From positions 930,001 to 994,000 of the forward strand of contig JAQGDQ010002368.1 in NCBI GenBank assembly GCA_030141605.1: a DNA stretch of 64,000 bases, read 5' to 3'. The stretch is from Tubiluchus corallicola. Lineage: Eukaryota; Priapulida; Priapulimorpha; Priapulimorphida; Tubiluchidae. This document shows, piece after piece, positions 51,680 to 63,111 of this stretch; positions within the stretch are counted from its first letter, which is position 1; the number at the start of each line of letters is the position of its first letter. Under the pieces are notes generated by a model. It was given only the letters and a program-made list of their open reading frames with translations. It was not told the DNA's origin and made no database searches. A program made the translations under genes and the position numbers.

Positions 51680-52290
51680 AATGTAGTTCTATAACGCATT
51701 ACTAGCATTGTACAGTATGCTGCAGAATGAGCCTTTTCACAATTCCAACGATTGATGATGATCGTGAAAAGGTCAAAGGTTAAGTGTACCAGACAACGCA
51801 TTTGTGTACACTTGACAATGCCTCGCAACCCCATGCTGTTGTAAAAGTAATTAAGAAAAGGGACGAATGCTAGCTATAGAACCTTATCTAGTTCATTTTT
51901 ACTTCACGGGCAGACTAATGCATAATTAAGTAAAGTCCACTTGCTTTCCCCACATGTCACGTGACGGCTACAGACCTATAGCAACTGCGCGTGCGCACAA
52001 CGAAACTGCGAAAAGGCTTATTATGCAATACAATGTAGTATTACGTACAGTGGCTGTTATAGTTCACTAACGCATTCGGCATTACTAGTCAGTTGTATTA
52101 CATTGTATAGTATGTTATTGCATTAAACAGGATAATGTGGCACTACTGTTATAATATATTTCAGTAACGCATTACTAGGCTATTACATTATGCAGTATGC
52201 AACTGAATCATCTAGTTTAATATATACTACAATAATTGTTACAGTTCAGTAACGCGTTACCAGCCTATTGCATTATATTCTTTGGTTTCA
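51680..52290. repeat. Degenerate ~88 bp tandem repeat
   Basis: The core TCAGTAACGCATTACTAG followed by CTATTACATTATGCAGTATG recurs in altered form near 51690, 52065, 52152 and 52240; the last three are spaced about 88 bp apart. The units are well diverged. The part between about 51730 and 52040 does not fit the unit clearly. Confidence 0.65.
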
Positions 52291-53285
52291 CGTGCGCTGA
52301 AACAACATGTTATAAATACGTTCTCGGCGTTTCTCTTTTCCTTACGTACGCCATCACTTCCCGTTGCATTTTAAGACTGACAAATTGATTTATCATTTTA
52401 TTGCTTTATTGTGTTACTGAATTACTGAATAATGCATTACTCTCGCTGCTAGGTCTATAAGTTCGTGAAGCCATTTAATTAATACTCACCACAGTGTAAT
52501 TATTTTCATTTTGTTGACAGAATAATTAATTTCTATGCGGTTGCTATCCAGTTCTCCAAGAAGACTATTACTTTATTGTATTTTCAATGTCAGTTCATCT
52601 GAGTGGCTGGTGCTATTTTTCGTAATAGTATGCATACTTGTACATAAATATGACTTTTGTAATTTTAAGCTTACAACAGTGTTGCGGGCCTTACAGATGT
52701 ACGAACCGTGAGGTCACACCAGGCCCGCAGCTTTAAGTGAAATAAATAAATCAAAAGAAAAGATTTTTATTGCTTATATGTACCTGCAATCATTGCATTA
52801 GCCGCTTATGTTTATTTTTTATGTTTAAGTCTTCTATGTTTTAGTGTCCGCATATTTGTTTTTTTGTATACTTATAAACATTGTGTATTGCTGAACATTT
52901 TAACTGAAATTCCTAAGGCCTCTTATGATATAGTGTAAGTATTTGACAATGATAACAAGATAATAAGCAGTGATAGTAAAGGCTAGCTGGCCAGCTTAAT
53001 TTTTATGCATTTACTAACATAAGAATAAATTGTCTCCTAAAATAAAAATGCTGTAGTTGAAAGTTTCAATACTAGGAATACGTGCATGTTAGGGGCTGGT
53101 GTGATTTTAAAAATATATGGTTGGTCATTTTTTCGGAAAGCCTGGAAGAAATAAATTACATCAGTTTACAGTTTTCGAAATTAGCTAAGTTAGTTCATTA
53201 AATTCCGCCCTCCAGTAACACAAGTTAAATTGACCATTAAAAAAGTTATCAAGTGACAGCTGTGTCAGAGTCCTAGTAACGTAGT
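52291..53285. other. Spacer, no gene seen
   Basis: AT-rich. No coding or repeat signal was recognised. Confidence 0.4.
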
Positions 53286-53625
53286 GGCCCTCCGAAGTCA
53301 CCTTGATACACCTCTTGTCTTCGTATTTCCCCCAACTGTTTCCATTTCAAATACAGGGCTTAAATTGAGAGTACGATAAAAAGGTTTCGGGTGAGGATTG
53401 CCAAAGATTCCTGTAACAAGTGATTCCTTTAACTTAATGGCTTAGTTTAACATCTAGCAATACACAACGTTTTTCATTTCATTTAGAGGGGTTAAACTGA
53501 AAGTACGATAAAAAAAAGTTTTCGAGTGAGGATTGTAAGACAAGTGATTTCTTTAACATAATCGGTTCCCGCTGAGGTCACCTTGATACACTTCGTCTCT
53601 TCGAATTTTCCCTAAATTTTCTGCC
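53286..53625. repeat. Diverged, interleaved direct repeats
   Basis: Two word pairs recur: GTCACCTTGATACACCTCTT near 53296 and GTCACCTTGATACACTTCGT near 53575; and AGTACGATAAAAAGGTTTCG near 53370 and AGTACGATAAAAAAAAGTTT near 53502, each of the latter followed by GTGAGGATTG and an ACAAGTGATT block. They look like two decayed copies of one element, possibly rearranged. The identity is unknown. Confidence 0.65.
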
Positions 53626-54724
53626 GAGCCTGATTAAATTTACAGGGCAAACCTCTTTCCAAATTAAGCTCCACACTCACGCACGTAGTTCACATCTGCC
53701 ATTTCTCACAACGCACGCGGAATTAGCAAGCGTGCATGGAAAAGTGATGTCACCTCTTAAGCAATTAATAATTAAATGAATAAGCTTGAATTTCCCTCAC
53801 GGGATTCTTAAAAGTGCTTACTCACTTACTTATCATTTGTAAGAGATAAGCTTCGCTGCAACTGTTTGCGCTGCGTTTGCATCTCGTGCATGTTACATTC
53901 GAGAATATTGTTGCTTCATACTGCTTTGTTGATTAGTTGGCTTCTTAAATTGGCAAATTGACATTGACATTACTTTGGGTGGTACCTACTGCTGCTAATA
54001 ATGGTTCACAAATTTTACGTAGCTTTTTTCACGTAAAATTGGACGTGTAGGCCAAAAATTCATTATTTTTCGTATAACGAGGTCGCCCTTGCGCGTGTAA
54101 CGTGAATTGCATAATTCCAAAGTGAAAAGCATATCGGGATAAAGTCAAATTAAAATAATATACATATATTTGTCGAATTATTGTTGCTATCTGGAAAAGT
54201 TTCAGATATATTATCTTACATAACGTGTATTGTCTGTAGATTAATTGAAATGTTTTTAAGATTTTGTTTTAACATTACTGTAACCCGTATTTTCAAAAGT
54301 TTTAGTCTAAATTACACCTTCATTGTTGTTTAACTTACTTAAACTGTATTGATATAGCAAATATTGTTTTAATTTACATTCTGAAGATGCCAAACGATTG
54401 CCGAAATTTTGAAGATATAAATTCCGATTGTATCAATGAATGTAATTATATGTAATTAGTCAACATTTTCTACTTTGAACGAACTCACGTACAGGCAAAG
54501 AACTCTTTTCTTGTCAAAAATGGATATAACTGGATTTGATAGTCACTCTTCATATATAGTTAACTGCAGCTTGGGCAGCATGTGCGATAAAATTGAATTT
54601 TCGGCAAGAATTAGCGTATAATTGGTTTAGCAATGGTTTCAGTAAAAGGTGAAGCCGTAATAAGACTAATGGCTTCAGTTGCAGCTGCCATTACAGCAGT
54701 CACTGCTCAAATTCATGGCAGTGT
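53626..54724. other. Spacer, no gene seen
   Basis: No coding signal or structured repeat was recognised. Confidence 0.4.
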
Positions 54725-54920
54725 CTTCAAGCATTGTCCATAGTAAAGTCAAATTCACGACGGTTGTGTGCTTCAAGCACTGTCCACAGTAGATTCATAT
54801 TCACAAATAACAAAGGTTGTGTGCTTCAAGCACTGTTCACGGTAAAGTCATATTCACAAATCACAATGATTGTGTGCTTCAAGCATTGTCCACAGCAGAG
54901 TCAAATTCACATTGCTGTGA
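54725..54920. repeat. Four-unit 46-53 bp minisatellite
   Basis: Units starting CTTCAAGCA(T/C)TGTCCA at 54725, 54771, 54824 and 54877, each continuing AAATTCAC or ATATTCAC. The first unit is 7 bp shorter. An open frame runs through it into the downstream GAT repeat, which is a chance effect of the periodic sequence. Confidence 0.88.
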
Positions 54921-55005
54921 AAAACGGTGGTCTAGGAAACCTTACACTTTTACTGAGCATTTCGCTGTTTGTTGCAATGAAAAAGTCAGATTTATTGTCA
55001 CTGAG

Positions 55006-55067
<62 letters not shown>
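55006..55067. repeat. (TGA)n trinucleotide microsatellite, about 20 units
   Basis: A perfect TGA/GAT run. In one frame it gives poly-Asp, on the other strand poly-Ser. Neither belongs to a supported gene. Confidence 0.97.
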
Positions 55068-56698
55068 CCGCAGTTGTTATACTGCTATTGCCACTGCCTT
55101 TGCCCCCTACTACTGCTATTGCTCTCACTGTTACTGTTGGTACACCTCTGCTGGACTGGCAGTCCTGCTGTTTTGAGTCTTAGTGTTTGGTCCTCGTGTG
55201 TAATGACCTGAATTTCTATTAGAAAAAATGTAGAAGCAAGCATGTTGTAGTAAAATTAACAGAGCTTAAGAAATCAAGAAATTTGCCAGTCATCCAAGAG
55301 CTTTCCTAAAAGACTCCCGTATGTCTAACAGGCAAAAGCAGTACTGTACCACACCTGATTAGGCCAATCATAAAATGCAAGGCTCTCAAATCAGAAATTG
55401 TAACAAACTTTATGCTTATTGGCAACAAAAATAAATTTCAGTCTTCACCCATTTTTTTCAAACACAATTCATTTCAATATAAGTCATAATTAGATCAGCA
55501 TTCATCGCAAAAGTGATCTCCTTTACTATATCAGCTAGTCGTATGTATGGTATGAACGTATTGTGAATTGGCTTCGTTGGCTCTATGCGACAAATCAAAT
55601 ATAGGAATATACACTCAAGAGTATTTACTGAGCAAATATTAAGCATGGGCTGTATAACTGATCTCAATAATTGCTTTTGTCGTAAGGTTGTCAATTATCT
55701 CGGAAAAGAAAATGTTAACCAATATCACTGAAAAAGTGATCTGAAGAGATATAGGTTTCGGTTTACACTTATTGTCCTAAAATGGTCGTTGCAGGCTGAG
55801 CCTAACTGTAGGCAAATTTATACGATAGACGAATAGTTAAACCTAAGTAATTTATGAAAATGTAAAACATAATCAGTAACTTCTAAAAAAAATTCACGTC
55901 TTATGAATACCGCAAAATGTCTTTTCACCACTACCCAATACTAGCAGATATTACAAGCGAAGCTTACTATAGTGACATCATTATGTAAATACAAAATACA
56001 CACCGCATTTTTTTAAGTAAAAAATTACTGAAAACGTCATTATCACTGCTTATTGCAACACGCATATGATCATACGGCGACATAAATTCCCGACATAGTT
56101 ATAATTTTTATAAATATATTTCAGCAAGATAGAAATGTCATCTCGATTGCACAGAAGCTAAATTTTGACTTCAACACCTTGTAATCTGTACTTTGCAGTC
56201 TGTGTAGGGCATTGTGATTATTCGAGGTATGAAGCCGTGTCTACATTCCTGTTTCCGGTGACCTCGGGAAAAAGAGTTGAAAATAATAAGATAGCAACGC
56301 GTGACTGACTGTCCCTTAAGCACAGCTCCAATTTAAGATATTCTGTTTGCTTAGAAGAAACCCTAGCTTTACTTACTGTCGCTATTGTAATATATCTATG
56401 ATCAAACACAAAGCAGCTCAGCGTTTGACCACAGTTAGACATAACACAGTTCTAATCTGACACGTAGTTAGACATTAGTGTTCATGCTAAATCAAGCATA
56501 CATAGAATATACATGCCATATAGCATAATTTTACTTATTTGTTTGAAGTTTTACTTCAGCACTTTAGTATATTGGAAAGTTTATGTACATTCAATAATAA
56601 TAATTGCTTCTGTTTTTGTGTGCATAATAAGTTTTGTAACATTGTATTATATTAATCATGATATTACGATGTTTATTCATTTTTTTAAATTTCTGCAG
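55068..56698. other. Intron or intergenic DNA upstream of the first visible CDK5RAP1 exon
   Basis: Ends in a splice acceptor (TTTCTGCAG at 56690-56698). The exon that should precede it, coding for the stretch before VLxxIxEN, was not found here. Confidence 0.45.
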
Positions 56699-59600
56699 GT
56701 GCTCACAGTCATCAAGGAAAACCCAAATATTTGCAAGCAAATTCACCTGCCAGCACAGAGTGGAAACTCAACAGTATTGACTGCAATGCGCAGAGGATAC
56801 ACTAGAGACACCTATATAGACTTAGTCCATCATATTCGAAGTATTCTGCCAGGTAACTGTTATTGTCTGTTCATAGGTTATTGTGTTATGTTACAGTGTC
56901 TTAATGGCAGTGTGGTTTATCATATCACATTCACAGTATGCTGGCCTAAAATCTGGACTATTGTGTTTCTTTCACAAATTTGTTAAGTAATATTAATTTG
57001 CTGTTATATATGTTCTTATATTCATTTTTAATCATAATTAAAACATATTTTGTTGTGAAATAAATGAGTTACTAATAATAACTAATAATAATAAATAATA
57101 ATTATTTAAATTCACCAGCCTAGAACAATAATGATAGTAAAGTGGTTAGTCATTTCTAAAACAACTTTTGATAATTTTTTCCACAAATTCTTTTCGTTTT
57201 TGCAGAACAAAATGACTTTATAGGAAAAAAACATTTATTAAGTTTTAAACGAACCGTTAAAGAACTCGTATGTGTGTGTGTTACTTCTTAACATGGCTTC
57301 AAATTTTGTAATCGTATGTGTGTGTTACTTCTTAACATGGCTTCAAATTTTGTAATCGTATGTGTGTGTGTTACTTCTTAACATGGCTTCAAATTTTGTA
57401 ATCGTATGTGTGTGTTACTTCTTAACATGGCTTCAAATTTTGTAATCGTATGTGTGAGTTACTTCTTAACATGGCTTCAAATTTTGTAATCGTATGTGTG
57501 TGTTACTTCTTAACATGGCTTCAAATTTTGTAATCGTATGTGAGTGTTACTTCTTAACATGGCTTCAAATTTTCTAATGTCTTTTTCAGGTGTTTTTTTA
57601 TCAAGTGACTTCATCTGTGGTTTTTGTAACGAGACTGAAGAGGCTCACGAAGACACGCTGTCGCTTATTCGGCTAGTCAAATACAATTTTTGCTACATGT
57701 TTCCATTTAGTTTGAGAAAGGTGGGTGAAAAAATGAAGAAAAACAGAGAAATGTAGAGATTGGCTAGAAGTATGAAGTGTTTTACGGTTGCCAACACCCG
57801 ACCACTTAAGTATGACTGACTCGTAGTGTCACTTGTTTGGCAACTCGTTATCTTAATTTAGTGTTTATGAATTTATTTAAAAGCACTGATTAGCAGGGCC
57901 TATTTCATGGGGCGGGGGAGTGGGGATACTTCCCTGGGCCCTCACCCTCCAGGGGGGCCTCACACCAAGGTAACATTTTTTTCTTTATGCGAACATACTG
58001 CCTCTTCTCTCTCTCTTGCCGCACGCGCGCCGTTTGCCAGTATTGACAAGTATTAAGGACTGGTCTTGAGAATAAAGCAGTTTTTCTTTCAACTGTTCTT
58101 TCCTTTAACAACTGTATAACTCCATATTTTCTCTTCGAAAAAAATGCTTCTCCGGCGTTCTAGCAGTTCAAAAATTTTCTGCACGCCAACCATGATGGCA
58201 CCCATGCCCCGGCGCTTCATGCCACCCCCCCCCCCCCAAGGGGGCCTCACATGCCCCACTTCCCCGGGCCTAGCTTAGGCTGAAATAGGCCCTGCTGATT
58301 GGCACCGATTTGTGATGAAGATCGGGTGAGAAAAATGTGAGCAGAATTTCAAAGATTATTGTACAGGCATTACAGACATTTTCAGTTTTAATATTTTCTT
58401 GTAGAAGACTCATGCATATCACAAGCTAGAAGACAACGTGCCGCAACACGTCAAGGTTCGTCGGATGCAGGAAATTCTTGATTGTTTTCGACAAGAAGCA
58501 GAGAAGTTGAATGCGCAGCTTGTTGGCTCTGAACAGCTGGTGTTAATTGAAGGAGTAAGTTGATTTTAGTAGGTGATTCAAAAAAAAATAAGAAAAACAA
58601 ACCGTGGCTGCCTTAACCTAGAATGACCCAGAATTCTTTCATACATTAGCTTTATTCATTTTTTATTTTACGTAGTTAGTTAGTTAGCTAGTTATATTAG
58701 TTAGTTAGTCAGTCAGTTAGTCAGTTACTGTATATAGTTATGTACAAGTCGAATTTTTGGGAGGCGATTTTAAGGTGAAATTTTTGGGGTCGACTTATAC
58801 TTACGATATGTTTTTTGACTTGTACCACCACTTTGCATTAGTTTACCCAGTTGCTGTGGTTGTGACTTGTACCACCACTTTGCATTAGTTTACTGTGATA
58901 CACGCGTATAGTGTGCTATTTTAAAATGTGCTGATGAAGTCTGTTGTTCTTTTACCAGACAAGTAAACGATCACAACAAGATTTATTCGGCAGAAATGAC
59001 GGCGGTACTAAAGTCATTGTACCTGACGTTGAGGTGCCCCTAGGAGTTTCCACTGAAATTCACAAACGACTAAAACCAGGAGATTATGTTGTAGTGCACG
59101 TAAGTGTTTTGTGAAATTTTTGTTGACAGTTAAGTAACATTAAACCTGTTCTGTTCTGAGCTAGAGAAACAGAGTTAATATTCATCTCTTGCTTACTGTT
59201 GAAGTTTGAACTTGTATCAGTAATTTATTGTTAAAAACTTGAACTTAAAAATTATTACTAAGAGTTGAAACTTTTCCCACTTAAACATTATCAGTGTTTT
59301 TGATCAAGCAGAAGACCTTTTATGGCATTTCATTAAAAAAAGAGCTTACATGTACCTCGCATAGGATATGAGAAAGAGCTTACATGTACCTCACATAGGA
59401 TATGAGAAAGAGCTTACATGTACCTCGCATAGGATATGAGAAAGAGCTTACATGTACCTCGCATAGGATATGAGAAAGTGCTTACATGTACCTCGCATAG
59501 GATATGAGAAAGAGCTTACATGTACCTCGCATAGGATATGAGAAAGAGCTTACATGTACCTCGCATAGGATATGAGAAAGAGCTTACATGTACCTCACAT

Positions 59601-60995
59601 AGGATATGAGAAAGAGCTTACATGTACCTCGCATAGGATATGAGAAAGAGCTTACATGTACCTCGCATAGGATATGAGAAAGAGCTTACATGTACCTCGC
59701 ATAGGATATGAGAAAGAGCTTACATGTACCTCACATAGGATATGAGAAAGAGCTTACATGTACCTCACATAGGATATGAGAAAGAGCTTACATGTACCTC
59801 ACATAGGATATGAGAAAGATCTTACATGTACCTCACATAGGATATGAGAAAGAGCTTACATGTACCTCGTGTAGTATATGAGAAAGAGCTTACATGTACC
59901 TCGCATAGGATATGAGAAAGAGCTTACATGTACCTCACATAGGATATGAGAAAGAGCTTACATGTACCTCACATAGGATATGAGAAAGAGCTTACATGTA
60001 CCTCGTGTAGGATATGAGAAAGAGCTTACATGTACCTCGTGTAGTATATGAGAAAGAGCTTACATGTACCTCGCATAGGATATGAGAAAGAGCTTACATG
60101 TACCTCACATAGGATATGAGAAAGAGCTTACATGTACCTCGCATAGGATATGAGAAAGAGCTTACATGTACCTCACATAGGATATGAGAAAGAGCTTACA
60201 TGTACCTCGCATAGGATATGAGAAAGAGCTTACATGTACCTCACATAGGATATGAGAAAGAGCTTACATGTACCTCGTGTAGGATATGAGAAAGAGCTTA
60301 CATGTACCTCGCATAGGATATGAGAAAGAGCTTACATGTACCTCGCATAGGATATGAGAAAGAGCTTACATGTACCTCGTGTAGTATATGAGAAAGAGCT
60401 TACATGTACCTTGTGTAGTATATGAGAAAGAGCTTACATGTACCTCTTGTAGTATATGAGAAAGAGCTTACATGTACCTCACATAGGATATGAGACACTC
60501 TAAATATCGAGATTACTTTTTCAAAATAACTGGCACTGAAGACCTAAATAAAATCAACATTACAGTATTCATCTGATGGTTTAAGTCTGTGTGCATCTAC
60601 ACTAATACTACAATTTTGTTCTGAATTGCATAAAGAAAGAACCAAGATGTTACTTGTATGTATGTACAAATGCTGGTTTATCCATTGAGACCAAGAAATC
60701 TCTAAAATTGCATTGTGAATTTATAGCCTTGTTTTGAAGCACCTAACTCTGTAATGTGATTCCTTATTTAAAGTGTTTGTAAGGAAAACATGGAAGCTGG
60801 AGACATTTTTTGTCTGGCTACATTTACAACAATTTGTAATGAAAACTGTTACATTTGCAGGTGAATTCGTCTACATCACAGGTACTGAAAGCAACACCTA
60901 TGTTTCACACGACTTTGCAGGATTATTCAAGACAAAGCTATTGCAAGGAGATCTATGCATCCTATCAAACCTACATGAAGAGTAGCATTCGGTGA
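56699..60995 (+). CDS. CDK5RAP1: CDK5RAP1 tRNA methylthiotransferase, C-terminal half (five exons)
   Basis: Exons 56699-56852, 57590-57720, 58405-58554, 58959-59099 and 60861-60995 join in frame through GT-AG sites to a TGA. The peptide starts [22 protein letters not shown], the conserved late radical-SAM segment. It continues with [42 protein letters not shown] and [20 protein letters not shown]. It ends in a TRAM RNA-binding domain ([40 protein letters not shown]). CDK5RAP1 adds a methylthio group to N6-isopentenyl-A37 of mitochondrial tRNAs, using S-adenosylmethionine and two [4Fe-4S] clusters. The N-terminal UPF0004 domain and the CxxxCxxC exons must lie to the left but were not found in the preceding 32 kb. 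The gene is either split by very long introns, rearranged, or a partial copy. No stop or frameshift breaks the visible part. Confidence 0.93.
57267..57577. repeat. 44-46 bp minisatellite, 7 units, ending at a splice acceptor
   Basis: The unit runs CGTATGTGTGTG, TTACTTCTTAACATGGCTTC, AAATTTTGTAAT. Starts at 57267, 57313, 57357, 57403, 57447, 57491 and 57535; the 2 bp length changes are one GT more or less. The last unit passes straight into TAATGTCTTTTTCAG, the acceptor of the CDK5RAP1 exon at 57590, so the array occupies the branch-point region. Confidence 0.95.
57894..58294. mobile_element. hAT-type MITE, 401 bp
   Basis: Terminal inverted repeats CAGGGCCTATTTCA (57894) and TGAAATAGGCCCTG (ends 58294) match over 14 bp. 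They are flanked by CTGATTAG and CTGATTGG, an 8 bp target-site duplication with one mismatch, as expected of hAT transposons. The interior is unusually GC-rich, with near-inverted subterminal stretches of GGGGCC/GGCCTCA and a C13 run, and has no transposase. It sits in the CDK5RAP1 intron 57721-58404. Confidence 0.93.
58676..58736. repeat. TTAG-type tetranucleotide microsatellite
   Basis: Imperfect TTAG/TCAG units in the CDK5RAP1 intron between exons ending 58554 and starting 58959. Confidence 0.85.
58817..58900. repeat. Short duplication (44 bp spacing) in CDK5RAP1 intron
   Basis: TGACTTGTACCACCACTTTG followed by CATTAGTTTA occurs near 58817 and again near 58861. The preceding DNA (CAAGTCGAATTTTTGGGAGG, then GGGGTCGACTTATACTTACG) looks like a decayed inverted-repeat element, but its limits are unclear. 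Confidence 0.75.
59342..60497. repeat. 34 bp minisatellite, 34 units
   Basis: The unit is GAGCTTACATGTACCTCGCA then TAGGATATGAGAAA, repeated about 34 times without a length change. Variation is almost confined to one six-base window: CGCATAGGAT, CACATAGGAT, CGTGTAGGAT and CGTGTAGTAT forms, plus two variants near the right end. It lies in the last CDK5RAP1 intron, 59100-60860. There are no unique spacers between units. Confidence 0.97.
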
Positions 60996-61377
60996 CATTA
61001 CGTCGGACTAGATCTGCAATAGCATAGCTGGTCTAATCTTTAATCTTTCAAGAATCTAGACAAAATTGCTTATGGTCACAATCAAAGGTTGATAAAATAG
61101 TTAATATAAAATTAGTGTCCATCTTTGTCTCTGAAGGTGCCTAAAGTAGATTCACATTTTTTAGTCATCTTAAATATCGAAATTTCTTAAATTGTATAAT
61201 TTCCTGACAGATCTGCCATTTTTAAATTCGTCTGTATCATTTGAATTGAGCTGTTCGATCATTAAACTGAATTGGTTTTTGGATTTTCAAAATCAATGAC
61301 AAAAAGTGACAAAATGTGGCTAATTATTATGATTACATGTACAATATTGATATAATTATTAAATAAAAACTTAATTT

Positions 61378-61420
<43 letters not shown>

Positions 61421-62077
61421 TGATATAATTTTCATGCCTTGCAAAATTTATTGCAGGTATTGGTGCTGTATGAAGTGTCTATTGCATTTTAGAAAATAAT
61501 CTACAAATGTTCAGTAATGCAATTACACATTGAGGTGCAAAATATATTTCTTGTGCGTAACTTATACTTAAAAAAGACATAAAACAGATTACTTCTGTAA
61601 GCATTACATTTTAATATGTTATATCACAAGTAAAACAAGTAACATTTAGTTTCCATGTTAATTGTTGTAATTACACACCCCTGTCAGAATTTTTAATAGT
61701 AGTGACTATAATTTGCATAATATATCATGGTGCTTTTTAATTTTTAAATAACAGTATATAATGACGTAAAAATAGTTTCATTTCAACTGATGTTTTCATC
61801 CATTTGTTAACTGCTATCACCACAGATAATTTACTATAATTATTAATTAACAGATTTACTGAAATCTGAGTCGAGTCACAACTGTTACCACAGACTATGC
61901 TTAATATCAAACCCGGTTAACGTCTATTTACAAAGACCTTTGAAAGTAATATTTAAAATCATGCAAATTTGAACATCTGCAAATTCACAAGTTAACAAAG
62001 TTTCACCAATGTGTCGTGACATTAGTAGCGAAAGCAACGCAGTAAATTCTACAAAACTAGATTTTGTATAATCATAT
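60996..62077. other. CDK5RAP1 3' flank
   Basis: Holds the 3' untranslated region. A candidate polyadenylation signal AATAAA is at 61362-61367, about 370 bp after the stop; no closer one was recognised. A TA microsatellite follows at 61382-61419. Nothing else was recognised. Confidence 0.45.
61382..61419. repeat. (TA)n microsatellite
   Basis: About 18 TA units downstream of CDK5RAP1. Confidence 0.95.
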
Positions 62078-62540
62078 CAGTGGAGGCTTGTGTATAGGCA
62101 CTACGGAACTGCAGCAGCCCCTGTTTTCACTCGATATTAGTGATAACATTCAACATAATGTGTCTTTCTTTCTTTATTTCTTTCTTTATATTTGTACATT
62201 ATATAATTCTTAAGTCTAATGTAAGTAGCCATTTCCTAGTCCATGGAAAAATTACAAAATCCTTGTTCGGAACTGTGTGCTTCATAGTTCCAGCGACGTG
62301 GTGTTTGGCCGTTCTGTGCATGCGGGCATGAGAACATGCCTGAGATAAGAAGCCGCACGCTAAGTAGAGAAAGCACTGTCTCTCATGCAGTGCCGACCCT
62401 GTTGTGCAAGTGTAAGGTAGTGTTTCTTTTTGACTAAATTTTGTTTTTATATGTTTGTCTCATTTTACACAGTATTAAAACATTGGTTAAAAATTTTCTG
62501 AAGCAGCGTCCACAACAATTTTAACTACAAGCCTCTACTG
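62078..62540. mobile_element. hAT-type MITE, 463 bp
   Basis: The left end CAGTGGAGGCTTGT and right end ACAAGCCTCTACTG are inverted repeats with one mismatch in 14. The flanking 8-mers (AATCATAT, AACAGCAT) match only partly, so the duplication has decayed or the call of the family is loose. No transposase is present. Confidence 0.78.
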
Positions 62541-62735
62541 AACAGCATTGTATTCATTAACAATCAGTAAGCCTAACAATTAACTCAACCAAATATAAAA
62601 TTCCAGCAAGAAATTCAGTTACATTCAGTTAAAACGGCACATTTTAAAATTATTTACTGCGAACATTAATTACTACAGTCTCCACTCATATGTTATTGTA
62701 GGTGAGATTGAAAATTTTTTACATATAATTTACAG

Positions 62736-63103
62736 CAGGAGTGTCCAACATACGGCCCGCGGGCCAGAATCCGGCCCGCCATGCGTTTCTATCCGGCCCG
62801 CAAAGTTTCTCTTATTTGGTCAAAATTTAATAGACAGCTGCACTTGTGACCCAACTATCAGATTTGCCGGTCGTCAACAATCCATGAAGGTCACAGTCAT
62901 TAACAAACAAAAGCAGTGCCAGATTTCACATTAAACTGATCAAAAGCATGAACTTACAAGACTGTCTCTTCTAGCTTAAATGTAACATAAAATGTATTTT
63001 GTGCTTCATTGTCTTTTTGTGGTTGTGAAATTGCTAATCCGGCCCGCAACTACTTTGAAGGTTGTACACTTGGCCCTCAGTTCAAAAAGGTTGGACACCC
63101 CTG
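62736..63103. mobile_element. hAT-type MITE, 368 bp, perfect 8 bp TSD
   Basis: Begins CAGGAGTGTCCAAC and ends GTTGGACACCCCTG, inverted repeats with one mismatch. It is flanked on both sides by ATTTACAG (62728-62735 and 63104-63111), a perfect 8 bp target-site duplication. Inside, GGCCCGCGGGCC and three further CCGGCCCGC words near both ends are subterminal motifs typical of this widespread hAT group. No transposase. The intact duplication suggests a younger insertion than the other two. Confidence 0.95.
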
Positions 63104-63111
63104 ATTTACAG

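Noticed and set aside
56513-56986. 157-codon frame as an alternative CDK5RAP1 start
   Set aside because: The codons before 56699 are hydrophobic and unrelated to the family, and a good splice acceptor sits at 56698. The codons after 56852 run past a donor.
59342-60497. A CRISPR-like array of 34 bp repeats
   Set aside because: The units are contiguous with no unique spacers, and they sit in an intron of an animal gene. It is a minisatellite.
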